Shown here in pieces: positions 7,283 through 16,594 of a DNA stretch of 64,000 nt. The stretch's first letter is position 1. Every line of letters begins with the position of its first letter. Made by a program: the position numbers and the translations under genes. Source of the stretch: Chitinophagales bacterium (GTDB lineage: Bacteria > Bacteroidota > Bacteroidia > Chitinophagales > JADJOU01); the NCBI GenBank assembly GCA_016787225.1, contig JAEUUY010000029.1, forward strand, positions 1 through 64,000. Reading direction: 5' to 3'. Under the pieces are notes generated by a model. It had not been told where the DNA came from. It saw nothing but the letters and a program-made list of their open reading frames with translations, and searched no databases.

Positions 7283-8601
7283 GACCCGAGCTATTAAAAA
7301 TAAAGAAAGCTGATTTTGAGGATAAAATATTGAGTAAACTCAATAAAACGGACAAAGCATTGTTTGAAAGCAATTATGTATTTGACGGTGCTGAAAATGT
7401 TTACAATCTAAAAGCAGGATTGAGCGAAGCAATAACCAACAAACTAACCTTTAAACTCAAATCAATTAGCTTCTTACCATTCCTGTCAATAGAGGAATTA
7501 GCTGAATATCTACGTGAATTAGATAAAAGATATGTATTACTATTTGCATATAATGGAACAGGCAAAACACGCCTATCTATGGATTTCAGACAAAAAGGAA
7601 AAGAGTTTGATGCAGACGGCAATGTAACAGCAAGAGACACTTTATATTTTAATGCTTTTACCGAAGACTTGTTTTCATGGGATAATGATTTAGATGGCGA
7701 CACACATAGAAGATTGCTCATAAATAAATATTCTGCGTTCATTGCAGGTGTTCGGGCATTGGATATGGACAATAAAATTCGTCCTCTTATTCATCGCTAT
7801 TCAAATTTCAATTTCCTTATTGATTACGAATACAAAGACAAAGACGACAATGAATTTTGGGCAGTTAATTTTATCAGAGAAGAAATTGTTGCTGGAACTC
7901 CTCAGAATGTTGAATTTGTAAAGATTTCAAGAGGCGAAGAAAATCTTTTTATCTGGTGCTTTTTCTTAGCAGTAGCACAATTGGCAATAGATAGGCATCA
8001 AAATTACGGTTGGGTAAAATACATTTACGTTGATGACCCAGTATCTTCCCTAGACGACAACAATACAATAGCAATTGCACATCATCTTGGCACCATGTTG
8101 AAAAAAGGTAATGGTGATGTAAAGTCAATTGTATCAACTCACCATGCTTTATTTTTCAATGTTGTTTGTAATGAACTTGGGAATAGTGCACCACGCCTTT
8201 TTTTAAGTAAATCTGACGGAGTATATTTTTTAAAGGACACAACAGACAGCCCATTCTTTTATCATGTTTCCATGATTCAGGATTTACAAAAGGCAATCAA
8301 CGCAGATAAAATTTACACATACCATTTTTACTTCCTCAGAACAATTCTTGAAAAGGCTGCCAATTTTCATGGTTTCAATGGCTTTTCAGATTGCATAATC
8401 ATTGATGATGACGATGAAGAAAAGAAACTATTCACTCGAATGGTCAACAACCTGAATCACGGTGGCTATTCAATGTTTGAGCCAAAGGAAATGGGAGAAG
8501 AAAACAAGAAATATTTCAAACAAATATTCAAGAACTTCAGAACGAACTATAAATTCAATGAAGACTTACTTGAAAAACCAATAGAAACAGCAACAACATG
8601 A
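7279..8601 (+). CDS. PrrC-like anticodon nuclease (ABC-type ATPase) in the hsd operon
   Basis: 440 residues. An ABC-type ATPase head shows Walker A YNGTGKT (91-97), signature-like ISRGEEN (217-223), Walker B and D-loop YIYVDDPVSSLDD (248-260) and switch STHH (286-289). After it comes a helical C-terminal region with R354-x-x-x-E358 and a later H394 in NNLNHGG, the Arg-Glu-His pattern of PrrC/RloC anticodon nucleases. PrrC is held inactive by its type I enzyme and cuts a tRNA anticodon loop when phage disarms the restriction complex. Here the gene overlaps hsdS and hsdM by 4 nt each (ATGA), so it is made in step with them. ATPase identity is certain. Nuclease identity is inferred from the triad, length and location. 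An unrelated RM-associated AAA protein remains possible. Confidence 0.7.
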   Translation: MRPELLKIKKADFEDKILSKLNKTDKALFESNYVFDGAENVYNLKAGLSEAITNKLTFKLKSISFLPFLSIEELAEYLRELDKRYVLLFAYNGTGKTRLSMDFRQKGKEFDADGNVTARDTLYFNAFTEDLFSWDNDLDGDTHRRLLINKYSAFIAGVRALDMDNKIRPLIHRYSNFNFLIDYEYKDKDDNEFWAVNFIREEIVAGTPQNVEFVKISRGEENLFIWCFFLAVAQLAIDRHQNYGWVKYIYVDDPVSSLDDNNTIAIAHHLGTMLKKGNGDVKSIVSTHHALFFNVVCNELGNSAPRLFLSKSDGVYFLKDTTDSPFFYHVSMIQDLQKAINADKIYTYHFYFLRTILEKAANFHGFNGFSDCIIIDDDDEEKKLFTRMVNNLNHGGYSMFEPKEMGEENKKYFKQIFKNFRTNYKFNEDLLEKPIETATT

Positions 8602-10208
8602 CAGACAATAATCAAACACAATTAGGCAATACACTTTGGAAAATCGCAGACGAATTGCGTGGAGCAATGAACGCTGACCAGTTCCGAGATTATATGCTTT
8701 CATTTTTGTTTTTACGTTATCTAAGCGACAATTACGAAACATCAGCTAAGAAAGAGTTAGGGAAAGATTATCCAGTTCTTAAAGAAAGCGATAAGCGAAC
8801 ACCTTTATCCGTTTGGTATGAGAACAATCCTGATGATGTTCAGGAATTTGAAAAGCAAATGAGGAGAAAAGTTCACTATGTAATTGAACCTTCTCATTTA
8901 TGGAACAGCATAGCGGAATTGGCTAAAACGCAAAGCAAAGAGTTGCTTCGCACTTTACAGGAAGGTTTTAAATACATAGAAAATGAATCTTTTGAAAGCA
9001 CCTTTCAAGGTTTGTTTTCCGAAATCAATTTAGATTCTGATAAACTCGGCAAGAACTACGAAGAACGAAATAAAAAACTCTGTAACATCATTCAGAAAAT
9101 TGCGGAAGGTATAAATAGCTTCGATAAAAACATTGACTATTTAGGCGATGCTTACGAATATCTGATTGGAAAATTTGCAGCAGGTTCAGGACAAAAAGCA
9201 GGAGAATTTTATACACCACAACGTATTTCAGACATCCTTTCAGCCATTGTTACACTTGATAGCCAAGACCCAAGTAAAGGAGAAAAGAAAAAGATTGAAC
9301 GAGTTTTAGACTTTGCCTGTGGTTCAGGTTCGTTGTTGCTCAACGTCCGGAAAAGAATGACAGACGCAGGAGGAACAATCGGCAAAATATTCGGACAAGA
9401 AAAGAACATTACCACATACAACTTAGCCCGAATGAACATGCTTTTGCATGGAGTTAAGGACACAGAATTTGCAATTCATCACGGAGATACTTTAGTCAAC
9501 GATTGGGAGATTTTAAATGAAATAAATCCTTCAAAGAAATTAGAGTTTGATGCCATTGTAGCCAATCCACCTTTTAGCTACCGTTGGGAACCATCGGAAG
9601 AAATGGGACAAGATTTCCGTTTCAAAAGTTATGGACTTGCACCAAAGTCAGCAGCCGACTTTGCTTTTCTGTTACACGGTTTTCACTTTTTGAGTAAAGA
9701 GGGAACAATGGCAATCATTTTGCCACACGGTGTTTTATTCAGAAGTGGTTCAGAAGAAAAAATCAGAAGAAAATTATTGGAGGACGGAAACATTGATACA
9801 GTAATCGGACTACCTGCAAACCTGTTTTTCTCGACAGGTATTCCTGTTTGTATTTTGGTTTTAAAAAAGTGTAAAAAGTTTGACGATGTGTTGTTTATCA
9901 ATGCCGTTGACCACTTTGAAAAAGGTAAACGCCAAAACAACTTATTGCCTGAAAACATTGACAAAATAGTTGAAACCTACAGAGACCGAAAAGAAGAAAT
10001 CCGTTATTCTCGTAGAGTATCAATGGACGAAATCGTGAAAAACGAATTCAACTTGAATATTTCACGCTACGTAAGCACATCGTTAGACGAAGAAATAATT
10101 GACTTGAAAGTAGTAAACAAAAAACTCGTTGACCTTGACAAGGACATAACCAAAGCACGAGAGACACATAATAAATTTTTAAAGGAATTGGGACTACCAC
10201 CAATATAA
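8598..10208 (+). CDS. hsdM: Type I restriction-modification DNA methyltransferase HsdM
   Basis: 536 residues. The N-terminal HsdM helical domain (GNTLWKIADELRGAMNADQF) is followed by an N6-adenine methyltransferase of the gamma class: SAM-binding motif I DFACGSGSLLL from residue 238 and catalytic motif IV NPPF at 323-326. It methylates adenine in the HsdS-defined target and forms the core of both the modification and the restriction complex. It is the last gene of the operon. Gene order R-S-X-M is less usual than M-S-R, so methylase would be made last after entry into a new host unless the gene is also transcribed from inside the operon. Confidence 0.97.
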   Translation: MTDNNQTQLGNTLWKIADELRGAMNADQFRDYMLSFLFLRYLSDNYETSAKKELGKDYPVLKESDKRTPLSVWYENNPDDVQEFEKQMRRKVHYVIEPSHLWNSIAELAKTQSKELLRTLQEGFKYIENESFESTFQGLFSEINLDSDKLGKNYEERNKKLCNIIQKIAEGINSFDKNIDYLGDAYEYLIGKFAAGSGQKAGEFYTPQRISDILSAIVTLDSQDPSKGEKKKIERVLDFACGSGSLLLNVRKRMTDAGGTIGKIFGQEKNITTYNLARMNMLLHGVKDTEFAIHHGDTLVNDWEILNEINPSKKLEFDAIVANPPFSYRWEPSEEMGQDFRFKSYGLAPKSAADFAFLLHGFHFLSKEGTMAIILPHGVLFRSGSEEKIRRKLLEDGNIDTVIGLPANLFFSTGIPVCILVLKKCKKFDDVLFINAVDHFEKGKRQNNLLPENIDKIVETYRDRKEEIRYSRRVSMDEIVKNEFNLNISRYVSTSLDEEIIDLKVVNKKLVDLDKDITKARETHNKFLKELGLPPI

Positions 10209-10759
10209 CAACAGAAAATGCCAACGCTATTTGCAAGCACATTGCCAAAGCCGCACAAGCCAACGCACAGACCAAAGCTTTGTCAAAGAGCTTGCAAAGC
10301 CAACGCAGGACAAAATTGTTTATAAATAATTCCCGACCCTTAAAAAAAATAAAAAACGCAACGCACAACCCGACAGACAATGATACAGAAACTCAATACT
10401 GACAATGGTTTGCAAAGACGAACGACAGAACACCAGCCGGTAACAGCGGTTTGGCGTCATGCGGGGTGACGGTGGTACGGTATTATATTATCCCCTCGCC
10501 CCGTCAGGTGTTGCCACCTGACGTTAAACAAATCAAAATAATAAAAGGTCAAGCGAACAATAAAGTATAATGGGATATTTAAGTAGACGTATATTTGATT
10601 TAACGTTGTATCAGGGTGAAAAAAACCTTGATAGATCCTCAAAAAACCAGGCGCATTTCATTCCTATAGGCTTATTTTTGAGGTAAAATGAGTTTTTAGA
10701 GGAACAGGTGTTGTATGAAACTTTTATGAACTAACTCCTATTAAAAACAAACTAAAATA
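10209..10759. other. Right flank of the restriction-modification cassette, no gene
   Basis: Directly after hsdM the sequence becomes C/A-rich and mirrors the left flank: TTTGCAAGCACATTGCC, CACAAGCCAACGCACAGACC and an A-run TAAAAAAAATAAAAAACGC that resembles the complement of a T-run in the left flank. The stretch CCGGTAACAGCGGTTTGGC (10437-10455) probably marks the outer edge. Beyond it lie a small hairpin repeat (10495-10521) and ordinary AT-rich DNA. Open frames here are not credible genes. Confidence 0.45.
10495..10521. repeat. Dispersed 27-nt hairpin repeat, copy 1
   Basis: The 27 bases starting CTCGCCCCGTCAGG recur exactly at 31871-31897. The stem is GTCAGGTG/CACCTGAC with loop TTGC (10503-10522). 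There is no T-run, so it is not a typical terminator; a REP-like palindromic unit is more likely. Confidence 0.6.
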
Positions 10760-12802
10760 ATGAACGTAAAAGTATCAAATAACTTCAAAAGAATGACAGG
10801 TAAAGCAGTGTTTGCAATTATCCTGTTCATCATTACATATCTAATACTATTGTCTTTAGCTATTGGATTGACAGCACTTTGTGTTATGGGGGGAATTGCT
10901 CTGATAATTGCTAAACCTATGGTAATAACAATTGGGTTGGGTCTAGGATTAGCTAGTTTAGGTTTTTTTATACTCATTTTTTTATTTAAATTTCTTTTCA
11001 AACAACATAAAGTAGATAGAAGTCACCTAGTTGAAATTTTTGAAAAAGATGAGCCAAAATTGTTTTCTTTTATTCGAGAAATTGTAAATGAAGTGCAGAC
11101 GGACTATCCAAAAAGGACTTATTTGTCAAGTGATGTAAATGCCTGTGTTTTTTACGATTCTAATTTTTGGAGTATGATATTTCCAATTCGCAAAAATTTA
11201 CAGATAGGGTTAGGCCTCGTCAATACAATATCAGAGCAAGAGTTTAAGGCAATATTAGCACATGAGTTTGGTCATTTTTCGCAACGAAGTATGAAAGTAG
11301 GGAGCTATGTTTATAATGTAAATCAAGTCATTTTCAATATGCTATACGATAATGAATCATTTGATAATATGATTCAAAAATGGGCAAATATTAGTGGCTA
11401 CTTTTCAATTTTTGTTTTCATTGCTGTAAAAATAATTCAAGGTATTCAGTGGATTTTAAGCCAAATGTACGAATTCTTAAATGTCAGTTATATGGCATTA
11501 TCAAGAGAAATGGAATTTCACGCAGATGAGATTGCTGCAAATGTTGCAGGCTATTTGCCATTAAAAGAATCCTTGTTAAGAATGGATTTAGCTGAACATT
11601 CATACAACGCTGTATTGGGCTTTTATGAAGGAAAAATACCAGACAATATCAAAAGTGATAATATATACAAAGAGCAGGGATTTGTGATGAATTTTTTAGC
11701 ATCCCAAAATAATCTTGCTTTCAAGAACAATTTACCAATCGTATCTGAACTCGATTTAAGTAAGTATAACAAATCAAAATTAACGATTAAAAATCAGTGG
11801 GCTTCTCACCCCAGTATTGAAGAACGAATAAAAGCTTTGGAATTGACCAATATTCATAAAACTGGAGTTGAAAAACCAGCAATTCTTTTGTTTGCAAGCG
11901 AAAAAAAAGTACAAGAAGAAATTACGAAAAAGTTATTTTCATCAATTAACTACGCTGATAACACTAAATTATTAGATTTTGAGGAGTTTAAGACTGAATA
12001 TTCACATACATTCTATAAGAATAGTTTTCCTTCGGAATATAATTGCTATTTTGACAATAAAAACCCAATTCAATTTGATGTAAATAGTATTGTTGATTTC
12101 AACGTAACGGAAACAATGGATATTCTTTTCAGTAAAGAGAAAGTTGACATGGTATATGATTATATTGCACTTGTAAATGACAAAAGTGTATTGACAAGTA
12201 TAGCCAATAAGGAATATCATATAAAATCTTTTGATTACGATGGACTAAAGTATAAATCAACTGAAGCTAGAAATTTAATCCCAAAAATAGAAACAGAACA
12301 AAATAGTATAAAAGAAAGAATAAGAGAAAACGACTTAAATATTTATAAGTTTTTTTATAACGAAGCACTAAGAAAGGGTAATGCCACAATTTTGAAAGAA
12401 AAGTATATCAACTTCTTTAAAATAGATTCAGAATATGATGATAAAGTAGCATTGTACAATAGAATTGGCGAGGCAACAAGCTTTATAAGTGAAGTTACTG
12501 CATTTGAACAAATAGAAAAGAATCTAAAATCATTTCAGCCATTGGAAATTGAACTAAAAACTGAAATAAAGAAGCTGATAAAAGAAGAAACTTTAAGAAA
12601 CGAAATATCCCAGCTTACAAAAGAAAAATTTGAAAAATATCTTTCTAGAGAATGGAAATATTTTGATGGAACGGAATATAATAATGAAAATCTTCAACTC
12701 CTTTTTTATGTTGCGAATGAATATAACTATTTTTTGTCAAGATTGAATTTTATAGCAAAATTAGACTTACTAAATTATCAAATTGACCAGCTTGAAAGAT
12801 AA
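10760..12802 (+). CDS. M48-family membrane zinc metallopeptidase
   Basis: 680 residues. Two long membrane segments lie at about 15-45 and 50-78 (IILFIITYLILLSLAIGLTA; VITIGLGLGLASLGFFILIF). The zinc motif HEFGH is at 168-172 and the third ligand region REMEFHADEIAA at about 250, as in Ste24/HtpX-like proteases. A further hydrophobic stretch (GYFSIFVFIAVKIIQGIQWI) separates the two zinc motifs. The last 300 residues are charged and helical with no family I know. The protein probably degrades or processes membrane or envelope proteins, facing the cytoplasm. It stands alone between the restriction-modification cassette and 13069. The catalytic residues are complete. Confidence 0.85.
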   Translation: MNVKVSNNFKRMTGKAVFAIILFIITYLILLSLAIGLTALCVMGGIALIIAKPMVITIGLGLGLASLGFFILIFLFKFLFKQHKVDRSHLVEIFEKDEPKLFSFIREIVNEVQTDYPKRTYLSSDVNACVFYDSNFWSMIFPIRKNLQIGLGLVNTISEQEFKAILAHEFGHFSQRSMKVGSYVYNVNQVIFNMLYDNESFDNMIQKWANISGYFSIFVFIAVKIIQGIQWILSQMYEFLNVSYMALSREMEFHADEIAANVAGYLPLKESLLRMDLAEHSYNAVLGFYEGKIPDNIKSDNIYKEQGFVMNFLASQNNLAFKNNLPIVSELDLSKYNKSKLTIKNQWASHPSIEERIKALELTNIHKTGVEKPAILLFASEKKVQEEITKKLFSSINYADNTKLLDFEEFKTEYSHTFYKNSFPSEYNCYFDNKNPIQFDVNSIVDFNVTETMDILFSKEKVDMVYDYIALVNDKSVLTSIANKEYHIKSFDYDGLKYKSTEARNLIPKIETEQNSIKERIRENDLNIYKFFYNEALRKGNATILKEKYINFFKIDSEYDDKVALYNRIGEATSFISEVTAFEQIEKNLKSFQPLEIELKTEIKKLIKEETLRNEISQLTKEKFEKYLSREWKYFDGTEYNNENLQLLFYVANEYNYFLSRLNFIAKLDLLNYQIDQLER

Positions 12803-12819
12803 AACTTTAAATTAGAGCT

Positions 12820-12859
12820 AAGGTTTCATTTAGTAAGAAGGACAGGAGATGAAACCTTC
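12820..12859. repeat. Inverted repeat downstream of the M48 gene
   Basis: AAGGTTTCAT and ATGAAACCTT (10 bp each) are separated by about 20 nt. There is no T-run after the stem, so a terminator role is uncertain. Nothing else is recognisable in the 266-nt gap to the next gene. Confidence 0.4.
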
Positions 12860-13068
12860 AATTAAATCCTGACGTATCAGCAAGGCAGGCACCACCGAAG
12901 GGAATGTGGGTTGAAAGCGGGAAACTTATTATGTACTTATTGAACTATCGCAACATTGAATTCCGAACCTATAAATCCAAACTTCTTTGAAAACCGCTAG
13001 TAGGTATAATATTATCCTTTCTTTTCTTCATTTTAACCTATTTTTACCCAACTATAATCTTTAGATTT

Positions 13069-14439
13069 ATGAATAAAATTAACATTCTCGCACTTTTTGT
13101 ATTCATCATTACTTCTACTCTCTCCGCCCAATATGCTTTTAACGGTATTCGTACTTCGAAGAGGGCAGGTATACTGGGTGCCACGATTAATCCAGCAGAA
13201 TTGGCCAATATGCCTCAAAAAGTGGATGTGCACTTATTTGGTATGGATGTCAATATCGCTAACAATGTGGTGAGCCTTAGTTCTTCTGGACTCAGTAAAC
13301 TGGATAGTTTTGAAAAGAATTTCTTAAACAAAGTATCATCCGAAGGCTTGACCGCCCGCCTGAATTTCGATATTATGGGTCCGAGTGGAGCCTTTGCTAT
13401 CAATAGTCGTATGACAGTGGGATTAATAACCAGAGCTAGATTACAGGCTGCTGTGAACAATCTAGACATAGCTACTGCTAAAGCGTTACTTTCTAATGAA
13501 ACGCTCAATAATTTTAGTTTACCATATACTACTCCCAATATTAATTCTATGAGTATGAATTTAGTAGGCTGGGGTGAACTCGGTGGATTATTTTCAATGA
13601 AATTCTACGAAACAGACAAGCATAGCCTAAGCGGAGGAGCCGGGATTAAAGCTATATTTCCTGGTGGATATGCTAATTCGTTTGTCACGAATTTCAAGCT
13701 ATCCATAGATACGAATGCTGGCGGAGATGTCAGAATCTCCAACGGTTCGGGAAGTTTGGGTATAGAATATTCAGGTTCTAATGATCCTATGGAGAGTATT
13801 TTCTCTAATATGACTGGTGCACCTAGAGGTATAGGCTTTGATATTGGGGCTAGCTATCAATATAAAGACAAGGAAACTGGTGAATACATATTGAAAATAG
13901 GAGCATCTATTGTCGATATAGGCTCCATGAGTTTTCAAATGAATGCAAAAAACAGTAAAAGTTATATCATTAACCCCATTGCAAACTTTGATCCTAAAAC
14001 GATAAGAGGCTCTAATCTGGATGAAATCATAAAAAATATTAGGAGTACTGGTATAGCCACCGAGGTACCTTTAGATAGTACCCAGACAATAAGTCTGCCT
14101 ACAGCTCTAAATATTACAGCAGACTGGAATATATGGAAACCTTTCTATCTGACCGTTCATTTACAGAGATCCCTGACCAATAAAGACAACCCTAGAAGCC
14201 TACAAGCTGCTAATTTTATCGGATTTACACCACGAATATCCTATAAGTTGATAGAAGCCTATTTGCCCATAAGTATCTCTGGCCTTCAAGGCTTCAATAT
14301 GGGTATGGGTATTAAATTAGGACCAATGTATTTCGGTACATCGAGCCTTATTTCTGCATTGATTTCTGAAAATAATAAAGCATTTGATTTCCACGCTGGC
14401 TTGAGATTCGGAATTGGTAAAAGAAAAAAAGAAGATTAG
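13069..14439 (+). CDS. DUF5723-like outer-membrane protein
   Basis: 456 residues. The signal peptide ALFVFIITSTLSAQ is cleaved near residue 20. The mature part is rich in Gly, Ser, Asn and alternating hydrophobics, ending in DFHAGLRFGIGKRKK, a beta-barrel-like end. The motif TSKRAGILGATINPAELANM is typical of the DUF5723/PorV-like barrels common in Bacteroidota. It probably sits in the outer membrane; the role is unknown. The start is supported by the signal peptide immediately after the ATG. It is followed 42 nt later by a lipoprotein peptidase gene on the same strand. Confidence 0.75.
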   Translation: MNKINILALFVFIITSTLSAQYAFNGIRTSKRAGILGATINPAELANMPQKVDVHLFGMDVNIANNVVSLSSSGLSKLDSFEKNFLNKVSSEGLTARLNFDIMGPSGAFAINSRMTVGLITRARLQAAVNNLDIATAKALLSNETLNNFSLPYTTPNINSMSMNLVGWGELGGLFSMKFYETDKHSLSGGAGIKAIFPGGYANSFVTNFKLSIDTNAGGDVRISNGSGSLGIEYSGSNDPMESIFSNMTGAPRGIGFDIGASYQYKDKETGEYILKIGASIVDIGSMSFQMNAKNSKSYIINPIANFDPKTIRGSNLDEIIKNIRSTGIATEVPLDSTQTISLPTALNITADWNIWKPFYLTVHLQRSLTNKDNPRSLQAANFIGFTPRISYKLIEAYLPISISGLQGFNMGMGIKLGPMYFGTSSLISALISENNKAFDFHAGLRFGIGKRKKED

Positions 14440-14481
14440 AGCCTTTGCCCAGATAATGCAATTTTATTATAAAATAGATAT

Positions 14482-16245
14482 ATGAAGAACCTTATTATAC
14501 TCTGCCTAGCATTCTTTCTAGGTTGCAATCAAAAAAATAATGTTGATCCGAAAATTAATATTGCGTTTAATGAATTCTTGGATAGGAAGTTTGACGAAAT
14601 GCTCAAACGAAATCCCGAGTTTGCAGCTTCGCTCGGTCTAAAATACAACTATGGCCAATGGAGCGATAGAAGTCTAGAACATTATCGCAGAGAATTGAAG
14701 ATAAAAAAAGATGTACTCGACACCTTATATCAGTTTGATAAATCAAAGCTAGATAGTCAGAGTTTGCTTAGCCTTCGATTGTATGAAGAAGATGTGAAAA
14801 ATGCAGAAGATGCTCAGAAATGGGAGGGTTATTATTATGAAATCAATCAAATGGGCGGAGTGGTTACTGATATGCCGGCATTTCTAGTGAATGTGCATGC
14901 AGTAGATAGCCTCATAGATGCCGAAGATTATATTCAAAGGTTGCGCAATTTTAAATTTCCTTTTGAACAAACGATAGAAAATATTAAATATAGTCAGTCA
15001 CTCGGTATCGTGCCTCCAGCTTTTACCTTCCCCTATGTACAGGAATCGATCGATGCTATGATTCTTTCCTATTCAAAGGAAAATGATAACGATCTCATCA
15101 ATGATTTCACAAAAAAACTAAGCAAATTTCCTATTTCAGCCTCCAAAAAGGATGGTATGCGAGAAGCTGCTAAAATGGCTATAAGAGAATCTGTCCTTCC
15201 TGCGTATAAAAAAATGGGAAAGTTCTGGTCTGAATATGCTAAACAAGCGACAAAGAGTCAAGGTGTGTGGGCGCTGCCTAAAGGAAAAGAATACTATCAG
15301 TATTGTTTGAAATCTCATACGACACTAGAATTAACACCTGATGAAGTATATAAAAATGGACTTCAAGAAGTGGCACGTATTCAGGAAGAGATGCGCCAGA
15401 TCATGAAAAAAGTGAATTATAAAAATGATTCCCTACAAGATTTTTTCAACTTTGTACGCACAGATAAGCAGTTTCAATATAGCTCTGACGATGCGGGTAG
15501 AAAAGCTCTCCTAGCGGATGCGACCCGATACTTTGAAGAAACGAATAAAAAGATTCCTGCACTATTCAACATCAAACCAAAAGCTCCTTGTGTAGTAATG
15601 GCTGTAGAAAAGTTTAGAGAGAAATCGGTAGGTGGGGCTTTCTATGAAAATCCAACTCTCGATGGTAAAAGACCAGGACACTACTACGTCAATCTCTATA
15701 ATATGGGTGATAATCCTAAATATCAACTCGAAGCACTTACTGCACATGAAGCTATTCCTGGCCATCATATGCAAATAGCTATTGCTCAAGAGCTGACCAG
15801 TATCCCCGATTTTCGTAAACATGGCGGAAACACTGCTTATATCGAAGGCTGGGCTTTATATTCAGAAAAATTGAACAAAGAACTGGGTTTCTATACGGAC
15901 CCATATTCCGATTTTGGTCGCTTAAGTATGGAAATATTCCGCGCAGCGCGTTTGGTGGTAGATGTAGGAATTCATTATAAGCAATGGACTAAAGAGCAAG
16001 CCATCGATTATTTTATGAAAAACACCGCCAATGCCGAAGGAGATATTCATAAAGAAATAGAGCGATATTTCCTTTGGCCAGGGCAAGCAACAGGCTATAA
16101 AATAGGGATGAATAAAATTTTAGATTTGCGTGAAAAATATAAACAAAAACATGGTGCAAATTACGACATACGAAAATTTCATGACATAGTTCTAATGAAT
16201 GGTGCTGTCCCTCTGAATGTATTGGAAGAATTGGTGATGAAATAG
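14482..16245 (+). CDS. DUF885-family metallopeptidase-like lipoprotein
   Basis: 587 residues. The N terminus MKNLIILCLAFFLGC carries a lipobox with the Cys at 15, so it should be an envelope lipoprotein. The family hallmark EALTAHEAIPGHHMQ has its HExxxGHH-type metal motif starting at H422, followed by GWALYSEKL with the downstream Glu. The C terminus HDIVLMNGAVPLNVLEELV is also typical. DUF885 proteins resemble zinc carboxypeptidases of the M32/M3 type; the substrate is unknown. It may be co-transcribed with the upstream outer-membrane protein. Confidence 0.85.
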   Translation: MKNLIILCLAFFLGCNQKNNVDPKINIAFNEFLDRKFDEMLKRNPEFAASLGLKYNYGQWSDRSLEHYRRELKIKKDVLDTLYQFDKSKLDSQSLLSLRLYEEDVKNAEDAQKWEGYYYEINQMGGVVTDMPAFLVNVHAVDSLIDAEDYIQRLRNFKFPFEQTIENIKYSQSLGIVPPAFTFPYVQESIDAMILSYSKENDNDLINDFTKKLSKFPISASKKDGMREAAKMAIRESVLPAYKKMGKFWSEYAKQATKSQGVWALPKGKEYYQYCLKSHTTLELTPDEVYKNGLQEVARIQEEMRQIMKKVNYKNDSLQDFFNFVRTDKQFQYSSDDAGRKALLADATRYFEETNKKIPALFNIKPKAPCVVMAVEKFREKSVGGAFYENPTLDGKRPGHYYVNLYNMGDNPKYQLEALTAHEAIPGHHMQIAIAQELTSIPDFRKHGGNTAYIEGWALYSEKLNKELGFYTDPYSDFGRLSMEIFRAARLVVDVGIHYKQWTKEQAIDYFMKNTANAEGDIHKEIERYFLWPGQATGYKIGMNKILDLREKYKQKHGANYDIRKFHDIVLMNGAVPLNVLEELVMK

Positions 16246-16373
16246 GTGATGGTAGTCAGTAATCAGTGGTCAGTGATTGATTTTTAGTAGATAGTTTATA
16301 ATATACAAGAGAATTCATTAAACTTCTCAACCCTAAACCTCTAAACTCTCAACCCTAAACTCTTTAAGTAAAA

Positions 16374-16571
16374 ATGGAAAATCAAGAATCAAGCGTACAA
16401 ATCGAAGTGAGAAAAAATGGACCACTACGAGTATTAACTGAGAAAATGGAAATCGATGTACAAGGAGAAATCATTGTCAAAGAATCTGCGGCTTCATTCT
16501 GCCGGTGCGGAAAATCTCAAAAACAACCATTTTGTGACGGAAGTCATAAAGAATTGGAGCCATTTGAGTAG
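16374..16571 (+). CDS. CDGSH iron-sulfur domain protein
   Basis: 65 residues containing one CDGSH motif, CRCGKSQKQPFCDGSH: three Cys and one His binding a redox-active 2Fe-2S cluster, as in mitoNEET-type proteins. No membrane anchor is seen, so it should be cytoplasmic. The gene ends 23 nt before the ATG of an FAD/NAD(P)-binding protein, suggesting that the two form an operon and that the flavoprotein could exchange electrons with this cluster. That link is inference. Confidence 0.9.
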   Translation: MENQESSVQIEVRKNGPLRVLTEKMEIDVQGEIIVKESAASFCRCGKSQKQPFCDGSHKELEPFE

Positions 16572-16594
16572 TTTTGCATTATAAAATATTGAAC

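Noticed and set aside
10048-10380. Minus-strand frames over the hsdM 3' end and right flank
   Set aside because: They overlap a certain gene antisense, and the translations are low-complexity Leu/Cys/Ala-rich.
10437-10480. Integron attC site at the right cassette border
   Set aside because: GGTAACAGCGG is suggestive, but I cannot find the full R/L box set or an integron integrase, so I only describe it as a possible border.
12860-12960. Group II intron remnant after the M48 gene
   Set aside because: GGGTTGAAAGCGGGAAACTT has an intron-like flavour, but no domain V hairpin or reverse transcriptase is recognisable.
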